A stretch of 64,000 bases of DNA, taken from the NCBI GenBank assembly GCA_963799245.1, contig CAWCWN010000001.1, forward strand, positions 1-64,000, given 5' to 3'. The position numbers were made by a program, and so were the translations under genes. Of the stretch, positions 28,014-37,669 are shown piece after piece. Every line of letters begins with the position of its first letter. Position 1 is the first letter of the stretch. The stretch is from CAWCWN01 sp963799245. GTDB lineage: Bacteria; Chloroflexota; Ktedonobacteria; Ktedonobacterales; Ktedonobacteraceae. Below the pieces are notes generated by a model that saw nothing but the letters and a program-made list of their open reading frames with translations, was not told the DNA's origin and searched no databases.

Positions 28014-28231
28014 GGTAGACTTCTCCATGTGATATGACTGAAGCACACACGGACTTCCTCGTTTGAACCGGCTAAGCGAATTTCCCGCGTCCGGCTCTCC
28101 GATACACACTATTCTTCGGACCACTTCTGGTTCTCAAGCAACAGTTTAGCGCCCTCCGGTGCATGGTTGCTTCTGCATCGGGAAGGCAAGTGAAGCAATC
28201 ATGCCAAAAAAGGCAGAAAGCTCTCATAGAG

Positions 28232-28639
28232 TCAGGTCTCAACGCACACTGAAGGGCGCCCGGCGTTACCTTTGCGCCCGCCGCGAGTAGGAGTTCGCCG
28301 CACGAGCGCCAGCTGCGCAGGACTCGTCTGCTCGCTGATGGGCAAGGTCACCATCAACACACCATTACCATAGGTAACATTGGCACACGCAGCGTCAACC
28401 GCGACCGGCAGTGCGAGTTCGCGGTGATAGACCCCCACGCTCCATTCATCAAGCAGGAGATCCTTGACCTCCTTTAACATGCTGCGTAGGTCCCCATGGA
28501 GAATCAGGCGACCATCGGCCGTGACTTCGACCGCAATGTTCTCGGGTTCCAGGCCAGCCATTGGTGCTGCAATCATCAAGCGCTTGTCGGTCCGGTAGAC
28601 TTTGACAGGAATGGACTGCTGCTTCAACTGCTCTTGCAT
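28232..28639 (-). CDS. Hsp20/alpha-crystallin family small heat-shock protein
   Basis: About 135 residues from ATG 28639, preceded by GAGGTGAAG. The core has MIAAPMAGLEPENIAVEVTA, DGRLILHGDL, then YHRELALPVAVDAACANVTY and GNGVLMVTLPISEQ, the alpha-crystallin domain with its conserved G-x-L (GVLMVTLP). The short N-terminal arm and Arg/Gly-rich tail are usual. It holds unfolded proteins for refolding. A single gene. Confidence 0.85.
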   Translation of the reverse strand: MQEQLKQQSIPVKVYRTDKRLMIAAPMAGLEPENIAVEVTADGRLILHGDLRSMLKEVKDLLLDEWSVGVYHRELALPVAVDAACANVTYGNGVLMVTLPISEQTSPAQLALVRRTPTRGGRKGNAGRPSVCVET

Positions 28640-28828
28640 GCTCTTCACCTCGCGTCCCTTCGTCGTTGAGCCGCTCACCTGTTTTCACACGATCCGTCGT
28701 AGGACTCCAGTGCCACTTCTCCAGGAACACTGATTGTCAGATGGCTTCTCAGGCTCAGTCTGCGAAAAAGCCAGCAGAACGGCAATGAGCCTCTAGAGCC
28801 GCCCCATCTTTTATGTGGCACTGGAGTA

Positions 28829-29022
28829 CTTCCTGGATCACGCCGCTTACCTGCTGAAATCGGAGCGATTTCTCTGCCGATTGAGATCGCAATGCGATCT
28901 ATTATCATCTCTAATGTAACGCAAAAACCACCAAGGGGGTCATGATTTCTATCACAAATCAGTCACAATCAAGGCAGAGAACATACGTGTTTCCGAACAG
29001 ATGTCCCGTGTAGCTAGCACAG
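28829..29022. repeat. 194-bp repeat, first copy (inverted relative to 37306-37498)
   Basis: From CTTCCTGGATCACGCCGC to GAACAGATGTCCCGTGTAGC then TAGCACAG. Its reverse complement matches 37306-37498 almost throughout, including CGATTTCTCTGCCGATTGAG. One end is an IS3-like terminus; the other is not. Confidence 0.8.
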
Positions 29023-29392
29023 CCACTGTATGATGAACAAGTTGACATGGAATCAGGGACAAAGTGGCGCCTCTTTACGTAACAGGATGGTCTTAGATCA
29101 AAACGGGAAGGTCCCTCTACCATCAACTTCTCCTGGTTCAGAAATGGTCACTTGAAGTATACATGTCGAGCAAGTACATAGAGCTAAAAGGAACTTCATG
29201 GGCTTCACGGTAATAGTTCCCTCCCTGATGACTCATATCATCAGGTGTGATGATGAAAACAGTGTCAAGGTGTTGACAGACTGGCGCTGAATTGAGTCAG
29301 ATCATATGGGTCGCTTTATCAACACATCTATAAAATTTCCCTGGAAGGGTGCGGAATATGGGCTCCAGGCTATTTTTTCTGGTCATTCAGCA
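29023..29392. other. Intergenic, 370 bp
   Basis: No gene seen. TTCAGCA at 29386-29392 is the left target duplication of the next IS. Confidence 0.5.
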
Positions 29393-30018
29393 CTATGGGG
29401 GCAATACAGCCGTACCAGTGGTTTGCTCCCACCGCATTTCTAAAGCAGCAAGATAGTCGAGTGGACGGTGACGAAAACGAAAGCGGTTGAGCTGCTCCAT
29501 GTGGCACTGGCGTGTCTCCTGCCGGATATGTCGCCACGATGAAGGAGTCACCTGCCGTAAACGAGCTTGCAGTTGAGCCTCGCCATCAGGTTGATGCTGC
29601 CACCATTCTTGATAGGCGACACACCGTCCAAATCGCAAGAGATAATTGTTCCAGTTTTTGCGACCAGTGATGCGACGATAAGGCATTTTGATGGCACGAA
29701 TGGTGCGTTCCATCTCATTGTTTGTCCGGGGAAATCCTTCGATGTCGTAACATTGGACGAGCCCTGGCCTCAAATGCGTTAACACCTTGAAGAGATGGCC
29801 TAAACGGAATTGTTCGTCTTCTGTTCGTTCTTCCGCATTGACAAAGCACGAGAGACGCGTCTCGCGTAGGCATCGAAGCGCCGTGCGACCTCCACATTCG
29901 TGATCTCTTCAGCTTGACTGGCCCATGATCCATCAAAAATGTGTTCCACTTCCAAAACCCATTCGCGCATGCTCTTGATATGAGCAAGACTCTCTTTTTT
30001 CTCCTCATGCAAGCTCAC
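29393..30018 (-). pseudogene. MULE/ISL3-like transposase, downstream half (copy 2), frameshifted
   Basis: Starts MSLHEEKKESLAHIKSMREW at 30018. The frame breaks near 29868 after RRFDAYARR, and the gene continues in another frame as NAEERTEDEQFRLGH and then LTHLRPGLVQCYDIEGFPRT and TNNEMERTIRAIKMPYRRIT (catalytic Glu). The break is additional to the one at the A/G tract. This copy is therefore inactive. Confidence 0.8.
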
Positions 30019-30059
30019 AATCGTCTTGAGGCGCGTAAGACGCTTCTTGCACGTTTGGT

Positions 30060-31106
30060 TTACCGCTTCCCCCCTTTTTCAAGCTTCTCTAAGCTCGCCT
30101 GAATCTGGGTCAAAGCTTCTTGCATTGCGAGCCCTCCATATTGGAAAGGAGCTTGACTTTCTAGCTTTAAGGCTCCCTCTACCGTTGCAGCATACTCCTC
30201 AAGCATCTGTAATTGGCTGATTTCCTGCTCTTGCTCTTCTTTCCTCTCTTCAGCTTCCCGCAGACGTTTGTGCAGATCGTGACGATAGGTGTGCGTTCTT
30301 TCCTGCATACTGATGCGCATGTCAGTCTTCACACGATGATCAGCGTTGTAAATGAGTCTCCCCGCTTCACGAAGAGCATGAAATTGGCAGATCTGATGTG
30401 GGATGTTGGGCCATACCTCCGCAACGGCTTGTAATTCGGTGGGTTGAGCATCACTGATGACTCCGAGCACTGGTACCTCCAGTGCCACCACAGGGGCCAG
30501 AAGCTGTTTCAAGCGTTCTTTCGTCCTCTCCGTGACATTTTCTGCATTGAGTCTTCTTCCCGTCAAGACATCACGGATCAGATAGATCGTTTCATTGCCT
30601 TTATCTGGCTGAATGCCATCAATCGAGAGCACGATCCCTTTATTTTTCCGTACTTGCTCTTTCCAGCCTTCATCATGGGTGACTTCCGTCCCTGCACGTA
30701 ACAAAGCGGTGTAGGCTTCAAACAGAAACAAGATTTCTCTGCGCGAGATCGTTTGGTCAAGCGGCGCTAACTGCTCCGATAGGGACTGGTGCATTTCATC
30801 GACGGTTTGGTGCTCTCGCAATCGCCGATGTCCTACGAACAGGACAATATCCACTCCAAAAGTAAACCCAGCTAAAGCTAATGCATCTGCCTCTGCACTT
30901 CGATAGAGCGTTTTTCGTCCAGAACATTCTGGATGGGGACATCGATACCCACAATGAACGAGTCGAAGCACTTGCTTGAGGGTAATGATCATTCGATCCG
31001 AAATCGTGACACACCGTTGGAGCTTCCTTTGACACTCCAGACAGTGGGTGATTTCTGGACGCATAATGCGCTTGATGGCTTGAGGATATCTCTTCTTTTT
31101 GCGCAT
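30060..31106 (-). CDS. MULE/ISL3-like transposase, upstream frame (copy 2)
   Basis: 348 residues from ATG 31106 (GAGGAG upstream; the open frame beyond runs out of the element). N-terminal Cys pairs HCLECQRKLQRC and RCPHPECSGRK, then Asp in VLSIDGIQPDKGNETIYLIR and GVISDAQPTELQAV, and HQICQFHALREAG. It ends at a stop after LEKLEKGGKR. A -1 shift at the A5G6 tract (about 30070) would read on into the downstream half. Same break position as copy 1. Confidence 0.75.
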   Translation of the reverse strand: MRKKKRYPQAIKRIMRPEITHCLECQRKLQRCVTISDRMIITLKQVLRLVHCGYRCPHPECSGRKTLYRSAEADALALAGFTFGVDIVLFVGHRRLREHQTVDEMHQSLSEQLAPLDQTISRREILFLFEAYTALLRAGTEVTHDEGWKEQVRKNKGIVLSIDGIQPDKGNETIYLIRDVLTGRRLNAENVTERTKERLKQLLAPVVALEVPVLGVISDAQPTELQAVAEVWPNIPHQICQFHALREAGRLIYNADHRVKTDMRISMQERTHTYRHDLHKRLREAEERKEEQEQEISQLQMLEEYAATVEGALKLESQAPFQYGGLAMQEALTQIQASLEKLEKGGKR

Positions 31107-31187
31107 TGGCTCCTCTTGCTTTCTCTTTGCTACAGTTCCTCCTTGGAGTTTACCATCTGTGACTGTACGGCTGTATTGCCCCCACGG

Positions 31188-31780
31188 TTCAGCATGTCCT
31201 CCGGGTTTCCTTCCAGGTGTGTCTGGTGGTGGTCCGTTTTTTCTGCCCGGCATTGCGCTATACACTGGGTGTTCCCTGGACAAAGCCAAACAAAGTGGTC
31301 CCCTCTGTCGACTGAAAACAAGGTGGATTGCAAGGAAAAGGAATTGATACAGTGACCTTTGACGCTTTTTCTCGACGGATACCCCTGGTAACCGATACCA
31401 TCCCGAATGTTGTGTAATGATATGCAGCGAGAATGCGTTAAACCCAGTCCGGACCTAGCTTCCGGGCTTTTCAGTTATGCGCCATTACACAACTTTTTGG
31501 ATGGCATCTGGTAAACCAGGACAATCAGTTTAAGTTATTTCTTCGTTACTGCCCTTACTAATAAGGAACGGATATAGCTATCATTGCTGCTCTTTTTGGA
31601 GCGGATCTCTCAAGTAGCCACCACAGGGGTAACCTTCATATTCTACCCCTCTACAAAAACGGGTCAAGATCACCCTCGTGGCGTTGGACTCCCCCAACAA
31701 GGGCGTTATGAGCACATCGGCGCACTCTCAGTTCTGACGCTTCCGACAATCCATCCTTGCTTTCCCGACGAACCACACCC
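31188..31780. other. Intergenic, about 590 bp
   Basis: Holds the right TSD of copy 2, a solo IS3-like end (GAGCGGATCTCTCAAGTAGCC) at about 31602-31627, and what was probably the last 38 codons of mpgS before a MITE insertion. Otherwise no gene. Confidence 0.5.
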
Positions 31781-31905
31781 CAGGGCAATCGCATCTAATT
31801 TTTGGAACTGGCTCTACAAGCTGCATCACAACAAACCAGCTTTCAAAGCTCTGCTGTGCAAAGGTGCTCTACAAGCCGCCTGAAAATTTAGATGCGATTG
31901 CCCTG
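31781..31905. repeat. 125-bp MITE with ISAs1-type ends and 10-bp target duplication
   Basis: Ends CAGGGCAATCGCATCTAA and, inverted, TTAGATGCGATTGCCCTG. Flanks AACCACACCC at 31771-31780 and 31906-31915 are identical. ISAs1 elements make 8-10 bp duplications, which fits. No coding capacity. It lies at the 3' end of mpgS. Confidence 0.9.
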
Positions 31906-33027
31906 AACCACACCCCGACACAACTTGTATTGGTTCACAAACATGCCATGCCCCTCAAACTGCACATCTTGTAGTGGAGGGTACACGACAGGATATCTGA
32001 GGTCAAGGCACAGTTCATCATACACGCGCTGCAATTGGTGTCTCATGTTCTGGGGAAGCCATTGCTCAAAGAGGAAAAAGCCCCCCAAACTGTCCTCAAT
32101 CAGCCTCCTGATATGTTCACCCCCCTTTTTCGTATGGAAGTGAGGGCTTTGCGACTGGTATTGCTGGAATAGAACCCTCTCGGATTGGTCTTTCCGCTGA
32201 GCAGCGTTGAAGAGTAAATCGAGGAGTTGAAAGGCTTCGACAGAGAACCCAGAGGAAAAGCGTACCGTCTTCGCCGTCTTGATCGTCATCCCTTGCTCCC
32301 CAGCATTGGACGAACTCATGCGAGCGTCGCGTAGACCAAACCATGCTTCCAAGAGGCCACTAAAAAGCGGAGAAACTACCTGGGTGCAGCGGCCTATCAC
32401 CTTGGTTTCCAAATTTCCGCTGCCTAACTCTGGTTTAGATGACCAACAGATGCGCACAGTGTGCAAATCTGGAGCGATGTGGCTCTCCGCTTGTCCCCTG
32501 AGAACAAGCGTATCACTTTGAGGAGAAAGGAGAGGCGATCGAACAGCCAGAAAGAGTCTGCTCATGGCTAACGTATATTCCAACAAAGCACAGGGCACAA
32601 GGTTATCGGCGTCATAAAAGATAATCCACTGAGCATAGCCCAACTGAAGGGCACAGAGTGTCCCGATGTACATGCCTTCACCTTTTCCATCTACCACTTT
32701 GCCATCCTTACCGAGGATATGGCACACACCGCACTCCCTGAAAAATCGCGCAATGGTCTCGTCCTTCTGATGGACCAGGTAGATCTTTTTGTGATGCGTT
32801 AAATACTCTGTGAGCCCCCTCTTGATATCCTCTTTGTCCCCTTCTGGACAGTTTGTCACCACAATGATCGGACTGTTGACGGGAAGGTACCAGAGTACTC
32901 CGAGGAGGGTTTCGATGCTTTCGCTTTTATGGGAAACAACAAAAGCGGTGCGGGACAAAAAGGAGTTCAAATCCCCAAGTTCGTTGGTATCTAAGATGGA
33001 TGAAAAACGCATGGTATGAATGTCCAT
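31888..33027 (-). CDS. mpgS: Mannosyl-3-phosphoglycerate synthase, 3' end altered by MITE
   Basis: GT55-like enzyme that joins GDP-mannose to 3-phosphoglycerate, first step to the compatible solute mannosylglycerate. Seen: MRFSSILDTNELGDLNSFL, AFVVSHKSESIETLLGVLWY, KDGKVVDGKGEGMYIGTLCA, IIFYDADNLVP (DxD-like metal site), and SNAGEQGMTIKTAKTVRFSS. ATG 33027 is chosen because GGAGGGG lies 8 bases upstream. The last codons and stop (GNRI, TAA) come from the MITE terminus. Without it the frame would run 38 codons further. No phosphatase gene is adjacent. Function may survive if the tail is dispensable. Confidence 0.82.
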   Translation of the reverse strand: MDIHTMRFSSILDTNELGDLNSFLSRTAFVVSHKSESIETLLGVLWYLPVNSPIIVVTNCPEGDKEDIKRGLTEYLTHHKKIYLVHQKDETIARFFRECGVCHILGKDGKVVDGKGEGMYIGTLCALQLGYAQWIIFYDADNLVPCALLEYTLAMSRLFLAVRSPLLSPQSDTLVLRGQAESHIAPDLHTVRICWSSKPELGSGNLETKVIGRCTQVVSPLFSGLLEAWFGLRDARMSSSNAGEQGMTIKTAKTVRFSSGFSVEAFQLLDLLFNAAQRKDQSERVLFQQYQSQSPHFHTKKGGEHIRRLIEDSLGGFFLFEQWLPQNMRHQLQRVYDELCLDLRYPVVYPPLQDVQFEGHGMFVNQYKLCRGVVQGNRI

Positions 33028-33747
33028 ATTGTAGTTCCCCTCCATAAGGATGAACGCCAGCGTAAAAATGCGCCAACATAAGCCTGGGTCAAATGCTCTC
33101 TGAGAGTGGTTGAGGAAAGAAAAACATGATGATATTTCTTCGTTTCAATGACTCACCTTTTTCCTGTGCATGCTTCAGAAGCATGCTAGACTGGCCCAGC
33201 CATTGACACAAGACAAACAGCTTATGTAACCAAATTGGTCAAAATAAAGCTGGTGCTGACATAAGTGGCGAGAACGAGCAAGACGTTTCAAGTAAGCGTT
33301 CATTCCTGATGCCGGACAACTCGACACACTCAACCTGATACCGCTGAGTCCGTTCACTCAAGGCACCTCTTCACGCCTCAGGCAAACTCAACGGTGAAAT
33401 AAGACGTTCAACTTTAAGGAGGTCGTGATAGCATTTACAGTAATGAAAATGCGAGATAATAATAGAATTAATTATATATTGAACAATGCGAATACAGCAG
33501 GCGTTCAATGGCACAACTACACGTTCTATAACTAGCTTATCAGGGCAACTGCGCTAAGGGTACAGGCTTTGCGCCACCTTTCACTCTGGCGTCATTATAA
33601 GTATAACTCACCTGCTTGGAGAATAGCAAGGGAGATTGAGCGGTAGTGGTATTGCCTCTCTCGGTGGATAATTCCTTCTCTCCTGATCGCTTGACAATCC
33701 TTCTTGACCCCGTCTATTCTTCCTTCTAAGCTTCCCATCCTTCGAAT
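33028..33747. other. Intergenic, 720 bp
   Basis: AT-rich, no supported gene. A small perfect hairpin GCATGCTTCAGAAGCATGC lies at about 33167-33185; there is no T-run after it. Confidence 0.5.
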
Positions 33748-33908
33748 GGTATTGTCAACTTATGTTCTTCCATTGATGAGTTTTCACCACTACGGGAACT
33801 CTTTCGGGCAATTTCATCAAAGAATGGGGTAAAATTGCCCGAAAAAGAGGATCTCTTCCCCACTTTGAGAGGGAAATAAGCTCATCATATCACTAAGTTG
33901 ACAATACC
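33748..33908. repeat. MITE family A, copy 2
   Basis: Ends GGTATTGTCAACTTA and TAAGTTGACAATACC except one base. 161 bp with internal CTTCCCCACTTTGAGAGGGA and GCTCATCATATCAC. Confidence 0.88.
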
Positions 33909-34187
33909 ACGAGGATAGACAAGGAAACCCGGGTCATTTGTGAATGGTATGAATGGTAATTATAGCATAGGAGTTATACGATACCTTCGACTTTCATAGC
34001 CGCCAAGGTACTTCTCTCCCCGCCTCTCACAGTGCAGCCCCACCCGCTGTTCACTTATACCAGGGAAAACGCGACAAGGGTTTCGGGCAGACCTATTGCG
34101 ATATGGTTTTGTGTATTACGAAGCGATAACGCCGTCTTTACACGCTTCCTGTGGATGTGCTTTAGTGGACGCATGGCACAGAAAAAC

Positions 34188-35605
34188 GGTACAGCTCTCG
34201 AACATGGTGGATAATTCGACAAGCCTCCGCGAGACCATTTTTGGGCTGATTTTCCATCATGCTGCTGGAGCCAGGTTGCATTTCCTCCAAAGCAGGTGTG
34301 TTTCTGCCTGGTGAGATACTGCACCAGCCATCTCAGGGCCATGTCCTTCCGGCTTGCGTGACTTCTCAAGCGGGGAACGGCGGCAGCGGGCAACAGAGGA
34401 TGTGCTGTGTGGTCCACCTGTGACTGGTTCGGCCAGATGCCATCGGCTTCAGTCCGCTGCCGATACCGTGGTCTCACCGGCGAGGCATCGCCCTCTTGTC
34501 CTTGAAGCAACCCCACGCGCAGCGAGGCGTGGGGTCGCACGAAGTGATAAGAGGCTTGCCACCAGTGCAGATGGGCTTCCAGATGAGGTGTTTGTAAGGC
34601 CGTCGTCCAGGTGCGTCGTGCCAGAGCCGCCACGCCACGACGGAGCGTCAGGTTGACGCGCTCGATACAGGCGGTGTTGACGCGTCCAGACCAGCCCAAG
34701 GCTTGCAATGCCTCGGTGAAGGCGGGACCAGTCCCCAACCGGATCACCTGCTTGACCCGTACTAACCTGCGTCGTCGGTAGCTCTTTTTGACCTGGCCAT
34801 AGAGCAGGCCAGCGGCCACCTGCCACTGTTTCCTCTTGCTCTTCGGTGCCTTGATCCAGTGTCCAAAGTGAGCAGTGAGGGCGTAGAAGGAGGCATTGAG
34901 GCCATCGCTGGTGAAGATCGGCAGGCAGCCAGCGCGTGATCGTTGCATGTCGAATGCCAAAGACACGCTCCGCCGCCGAGACATCCAATCCTTCCGCCAG
35001 GGCACCCAGCACCAGGGCCACGCGATACGACGGCGTTTTGAGCCGATACAGCGGCGTGTGGAGGCGCGCACTGAACCTGCTTCCACACGCCTGACAGCGC
35101 CACCGCTGGATCCACTCGGCTTTCCCGTAGCTCCCATCGCTCACGATGGCATGGACATCCGCATCGCTGATCCCGTCGTACACACAGGCTTGATTGGGAC
35201 AGGCGAAGCCCTCGGTCTTCACCCGTTTGGGCGCTCCTCGTCGGCTTTTCACCTCACGCCAAGGACGTACGGGGTCCAGTTCTCGTGTCCCAGGCGATGA
35301 GCTGGAGGCAGCAAGGCAACAGGCAGGACAATCCTGGGGAGTACGGGGCTTGAGGCGACGAGGCAGCCCTCCGCTTTTGCCATGAGCAGGGCCGTGATGA
35401 AATCGGTACCACTGAGACAGCCAGACTACCGCGAGCATGAACAGGTACATGAGCAACGACAGGAAGACATGCTGGAGCATAGGCATTCTCTCCGCTTGAA
35501 ATCATGATCGTGGGAAGCTCTATGCAAGCTTAAAGAGATACCTGTGCACCTGTCAAGCGGAGATCTGAGTAGATCGAATTATCCACCTTTGATAGGGGCT
35601 GTACC
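34188..35605 (-). mobile_element. IS1-like element, copy B (internally deleted)
   Basis: Left end GGTACAGCTCTCGAACATGG then TGGATAATTCGAC; right end, read inward, GGTACAGCCCCTATCAAAGG then TGGATAATTCGATC. 1,418 bp, minus-strand transposase with a large internal deletion. It interrupts an mgtC-like gene. Confidence 0.8.
34206..35486 (-). pseudogene. IS1-like transposase, zinc-ribbon type, internal deletion
   Basis: From MPMLQHVFLSLLMYLFMLAV the N-terminal half has a Cys-rich ribbon (FACPNQACVYDG; WRCQACGSRFSARLHTP) and a helix-turn-helix GLDVSAAERVFGIRHATITR. At about 34917 it jumps frame straight to GCLPIFTSDGLNASFYALTA, then CIERVNLTLRRGVAALARRT and HFVRPHASLRVGL. Compared with copy A at 2.5-3.2 kb, about 90 codons between ITRWL and CLPIFTSDG are gone, joined at a short GGCTGCCT repeat. 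The open frame reads through the terminal repeat into flanking DNA. Confidence 0.75.
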
Positions 35606-35817
35606 ACGCGTGTGGGGTCAAGCGATATGTGAGGTATACCAAGCAGGCTCAGGAAACCGTATGCCGAGACAAGCGTGAAGAGACAGGAGCCGAGGCAGAC
35701 CAGCGCGATTGTGCGCATACCGGCTTCGTGTTCGCGCCTCTCGCGCTCAAAACCTATCAATGCACCGAGTAGCAACGCCACGCCCATGCGCAAGAGCATA
35801 TCCAGAAATGAGATCAT
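35606..35817 (-). pseudogene. mgtC: MgtC/SapB-like membrane protein, N-terminal fragment
   Basis: About 70 residues: LRMGVALLLGALIGFERERR, EHEAGMRTIALVCLGSCLFT, then VSAYGFLSLLGIPHISLDPT. This is the conserved N-terminal membrane domain of MgtC family proteins, including the R-x2-G-(I/M)-R-T motif. The gene is cut after DPTRV by the IS1-like element, and the DNA on the far side of that element does not continue MgtC. So the rest was lost. Confidence 0.8.
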
Positions 35818-36060
35818 GATACTATCCCTTTGTTAGCGCTTCACCATCAAGGCTGGTTACAGTATAACCTACGCAGAGGGAATAGTGTTTTAGTTTGCCT
35901 GCTCTATTCATGTATGAAACATAAACAATATCAGGGAGTACCTACCCTAGAAGCAACACATGGGTGTCCTCCTAACAAAGCGGTGCTAGATGGATGCATA
36001 GCGAAACACGGCTGCGAGCGGTGTCTTCATCTGGCATACTGGTTTGCTCGACGGCATAGA
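35818..36060. other. Intergenic
   Basis: Upstream of the mgtC fragment and downstream of the baeRF3-like gene. No gene seen. Confidence 0.5.
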
Positions 36061-37229
36061 CTATCCATCATGCTGCAGCGTCTGGGTGGCAGCCAGGTCC
36101 AGCAGATCCTCATCACCCGGCTGCGCTTGCTCGTGTACCTGGAGCGTGTCGGTCGCTGGGTCAAACGTTCCCCATTGCTCCTGGTCAATGGCAACAAACA
36201 AGCTCGCCACTCGCCCATAATAGGCGGCGGGCACAATCTCGCTGCTATTATTGGAAGCTGCGCTCGGTACTTGCAAGGTCTCTATATTGAGCGGCAGCTT
36301 CTTGCTGTGCTTGTAAGACAGCGATGGCTCTACGATGGCCCAGGCCTTCTCACGCAGCGGTTCCGCCTTCAGCCTATCGGGGTTGCCAGCGATGCCTTGC
36401 TCCAGCAGATGCGGATAGGTATTTGCCTCGCGGTAAATCGGAAAGAGAAATTCGACACCTGCCAGCACCAGTGGCGCTGTTTCCTCCTTCAGCAGTTCAT
36501 GCAGCCCTCGATCGATGTGCTGAAAGTAGCGCAGGATGTCGTCTTTGGCATCATCAATGCCCACTCCTTGCCCGTGGAAAATGGCGGGGTGCCGTCCGCC
36601 TTTGCCCATCGTCCCAAACGATGCCGAGCCATGAGATTGGAGGTCGTTTTCACGCTCCTTCAAACCTGAGGAAGTCGGCAAGACTGGTCGGCACCTGTGC
36701 TGGCAATTTCAGCTCAGTGACGATGTAGTGTGTACTTTCAAGCAGCCGAACCGCATTGTGGGAGAGGGCCAGAATGTAGAAACGCCCATCGATAGGTAAG
36801 AAGCGGTAGCAAGGCTTGAGGTAGAAATGGTCGCCGACGACGACCTGTTCTTTGAAGTGGTAGGGCAGGCGATAAGAGCGAAACATCTGCGGTGAGCGGA
36901 AGATCGCCAGTCCATCACTGGCGTGCGACCAGAACCGCTCATCGCCTAAAAGTGCCCGTATGGGTTCTAGCAAGTCCTCCACCTGTGCCGAGTGGAGCTT
37001 GCTTTCTGGCTATCACCAGGCTCTCGACCTCGCGGATCAGCCGCCGAATGCGAAGCTGGTCCTGTTGCCTTCCACTCCGGTCCGATCGGTGGGCATAAAT
37101 AGCGAGATGCAGGGACCATGCTGTGTCTCCATCAAGCTTTGCAGGCTTTCTCTGGATAGTATATCTATCATAGTTGGACTCACCTTCTCTCTTCTTCATG
37201 AAGTAGGCAGGGATAAACTCCACCTCCAC
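36061..37229 (-). pseudogene. baeRF3-like (bacterial eRF1-type) protein, two frameshifts
   Basis: Three overlapping frames give one protein in order. N part (37229-about 36999): QDQLRIRRLIREVESLV. Middle (to about 36657): VEDLLEPIRALLGDERFWSH, SDGLAIFRSPQMFRSYRLPY, VVGDHFYLKPCYRFLP, LALSHNAVRLLE. C part: GGRHPAIFHGQGVGIDDAKD, GLHELLKEETAPLVLAGVEF, PIYREANTYPHLLEQG, and WGTFDPATDTLQV. This is the layout of baeRF3 proteins, relatives of the peptide-release-factor eRF1/Pelota fold. Two one-base shifts break the gene. Confidence 0.82.
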
Positions 37230-37305
37230 AAGAAAGCATAGCGCTTCAGCTTTACAGGAGCATCACGGAGATTGTCTTTCTCCTCACACACCTGTCACAG
37301 TCTCC

Positions 37306-37498
37306 CTGTGCTGGCTACATGGGACATCTGTTCGGAAACACGTATGTTCTCTGCCTTGATTGTGACTGATTTGTAATCTAAATCATGACCCCTTGGTGGT
37401 TTTTGCGTTACATTAGAGATGATAATAGATCGCATTGCCATCTCAATCGGCAGAGAAATCGCTCCGATTTCAGCAGGCAAGCGGCGTGATCCAGGAAG
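37306..37498. repeat. 193-bp repeat, second copy
   Basis: Starts CTGTGCTGGCTACATGGGAC, an IS3-like terminus, and ends GCGGCGTGATCCAGGAAG. Inverse match to 28829-29022. The 3' side is followed by unrelated DNA. Confidence 0.8.
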
Positions 37499-37669
37499 AT
37501 CACAGCAAAGAGGCTACACTCACCACCACAGTGGGAGGGTGGAAGAGAAAACAGTTGTTTCTTCCACCCTACTTCTACAGCGCCACTTTAAACGAGATAA
37601 GCGGAGTAAAACGGCTTGGGAGGCCGATTGCTAATTCACATCAGCAAATAGGTGAATGCGCTCCAGAAG

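Larger units (their letters stand above)
29393..31187 (-). mobile_element. MULE/ISL3-like IS, 7-bp TSD family, copy 2
   Basis: Left end CTATGGGGGCAATACAGCC; right end inward CCGTGGGGGCAATACAGCC; flanked by TTCAGCA at 29386-29392 and 31188-31194. 1,795 bp. Same family as 7638-9413. Confidence 0.85.

Noticed and set aside
33165..33187. Hairpin GCATGCTTCAGAAGCATGC as a terminator for mpgS
   Set aside because: It lies upstream of mpgS rather than downstream and has no T-run.
35830..36669. A 279-residue plus-strand frame
   Set aside because: Antisense of the C-terminal part of the baeRF3-like gene, which has clear family motifs on the minus strand.
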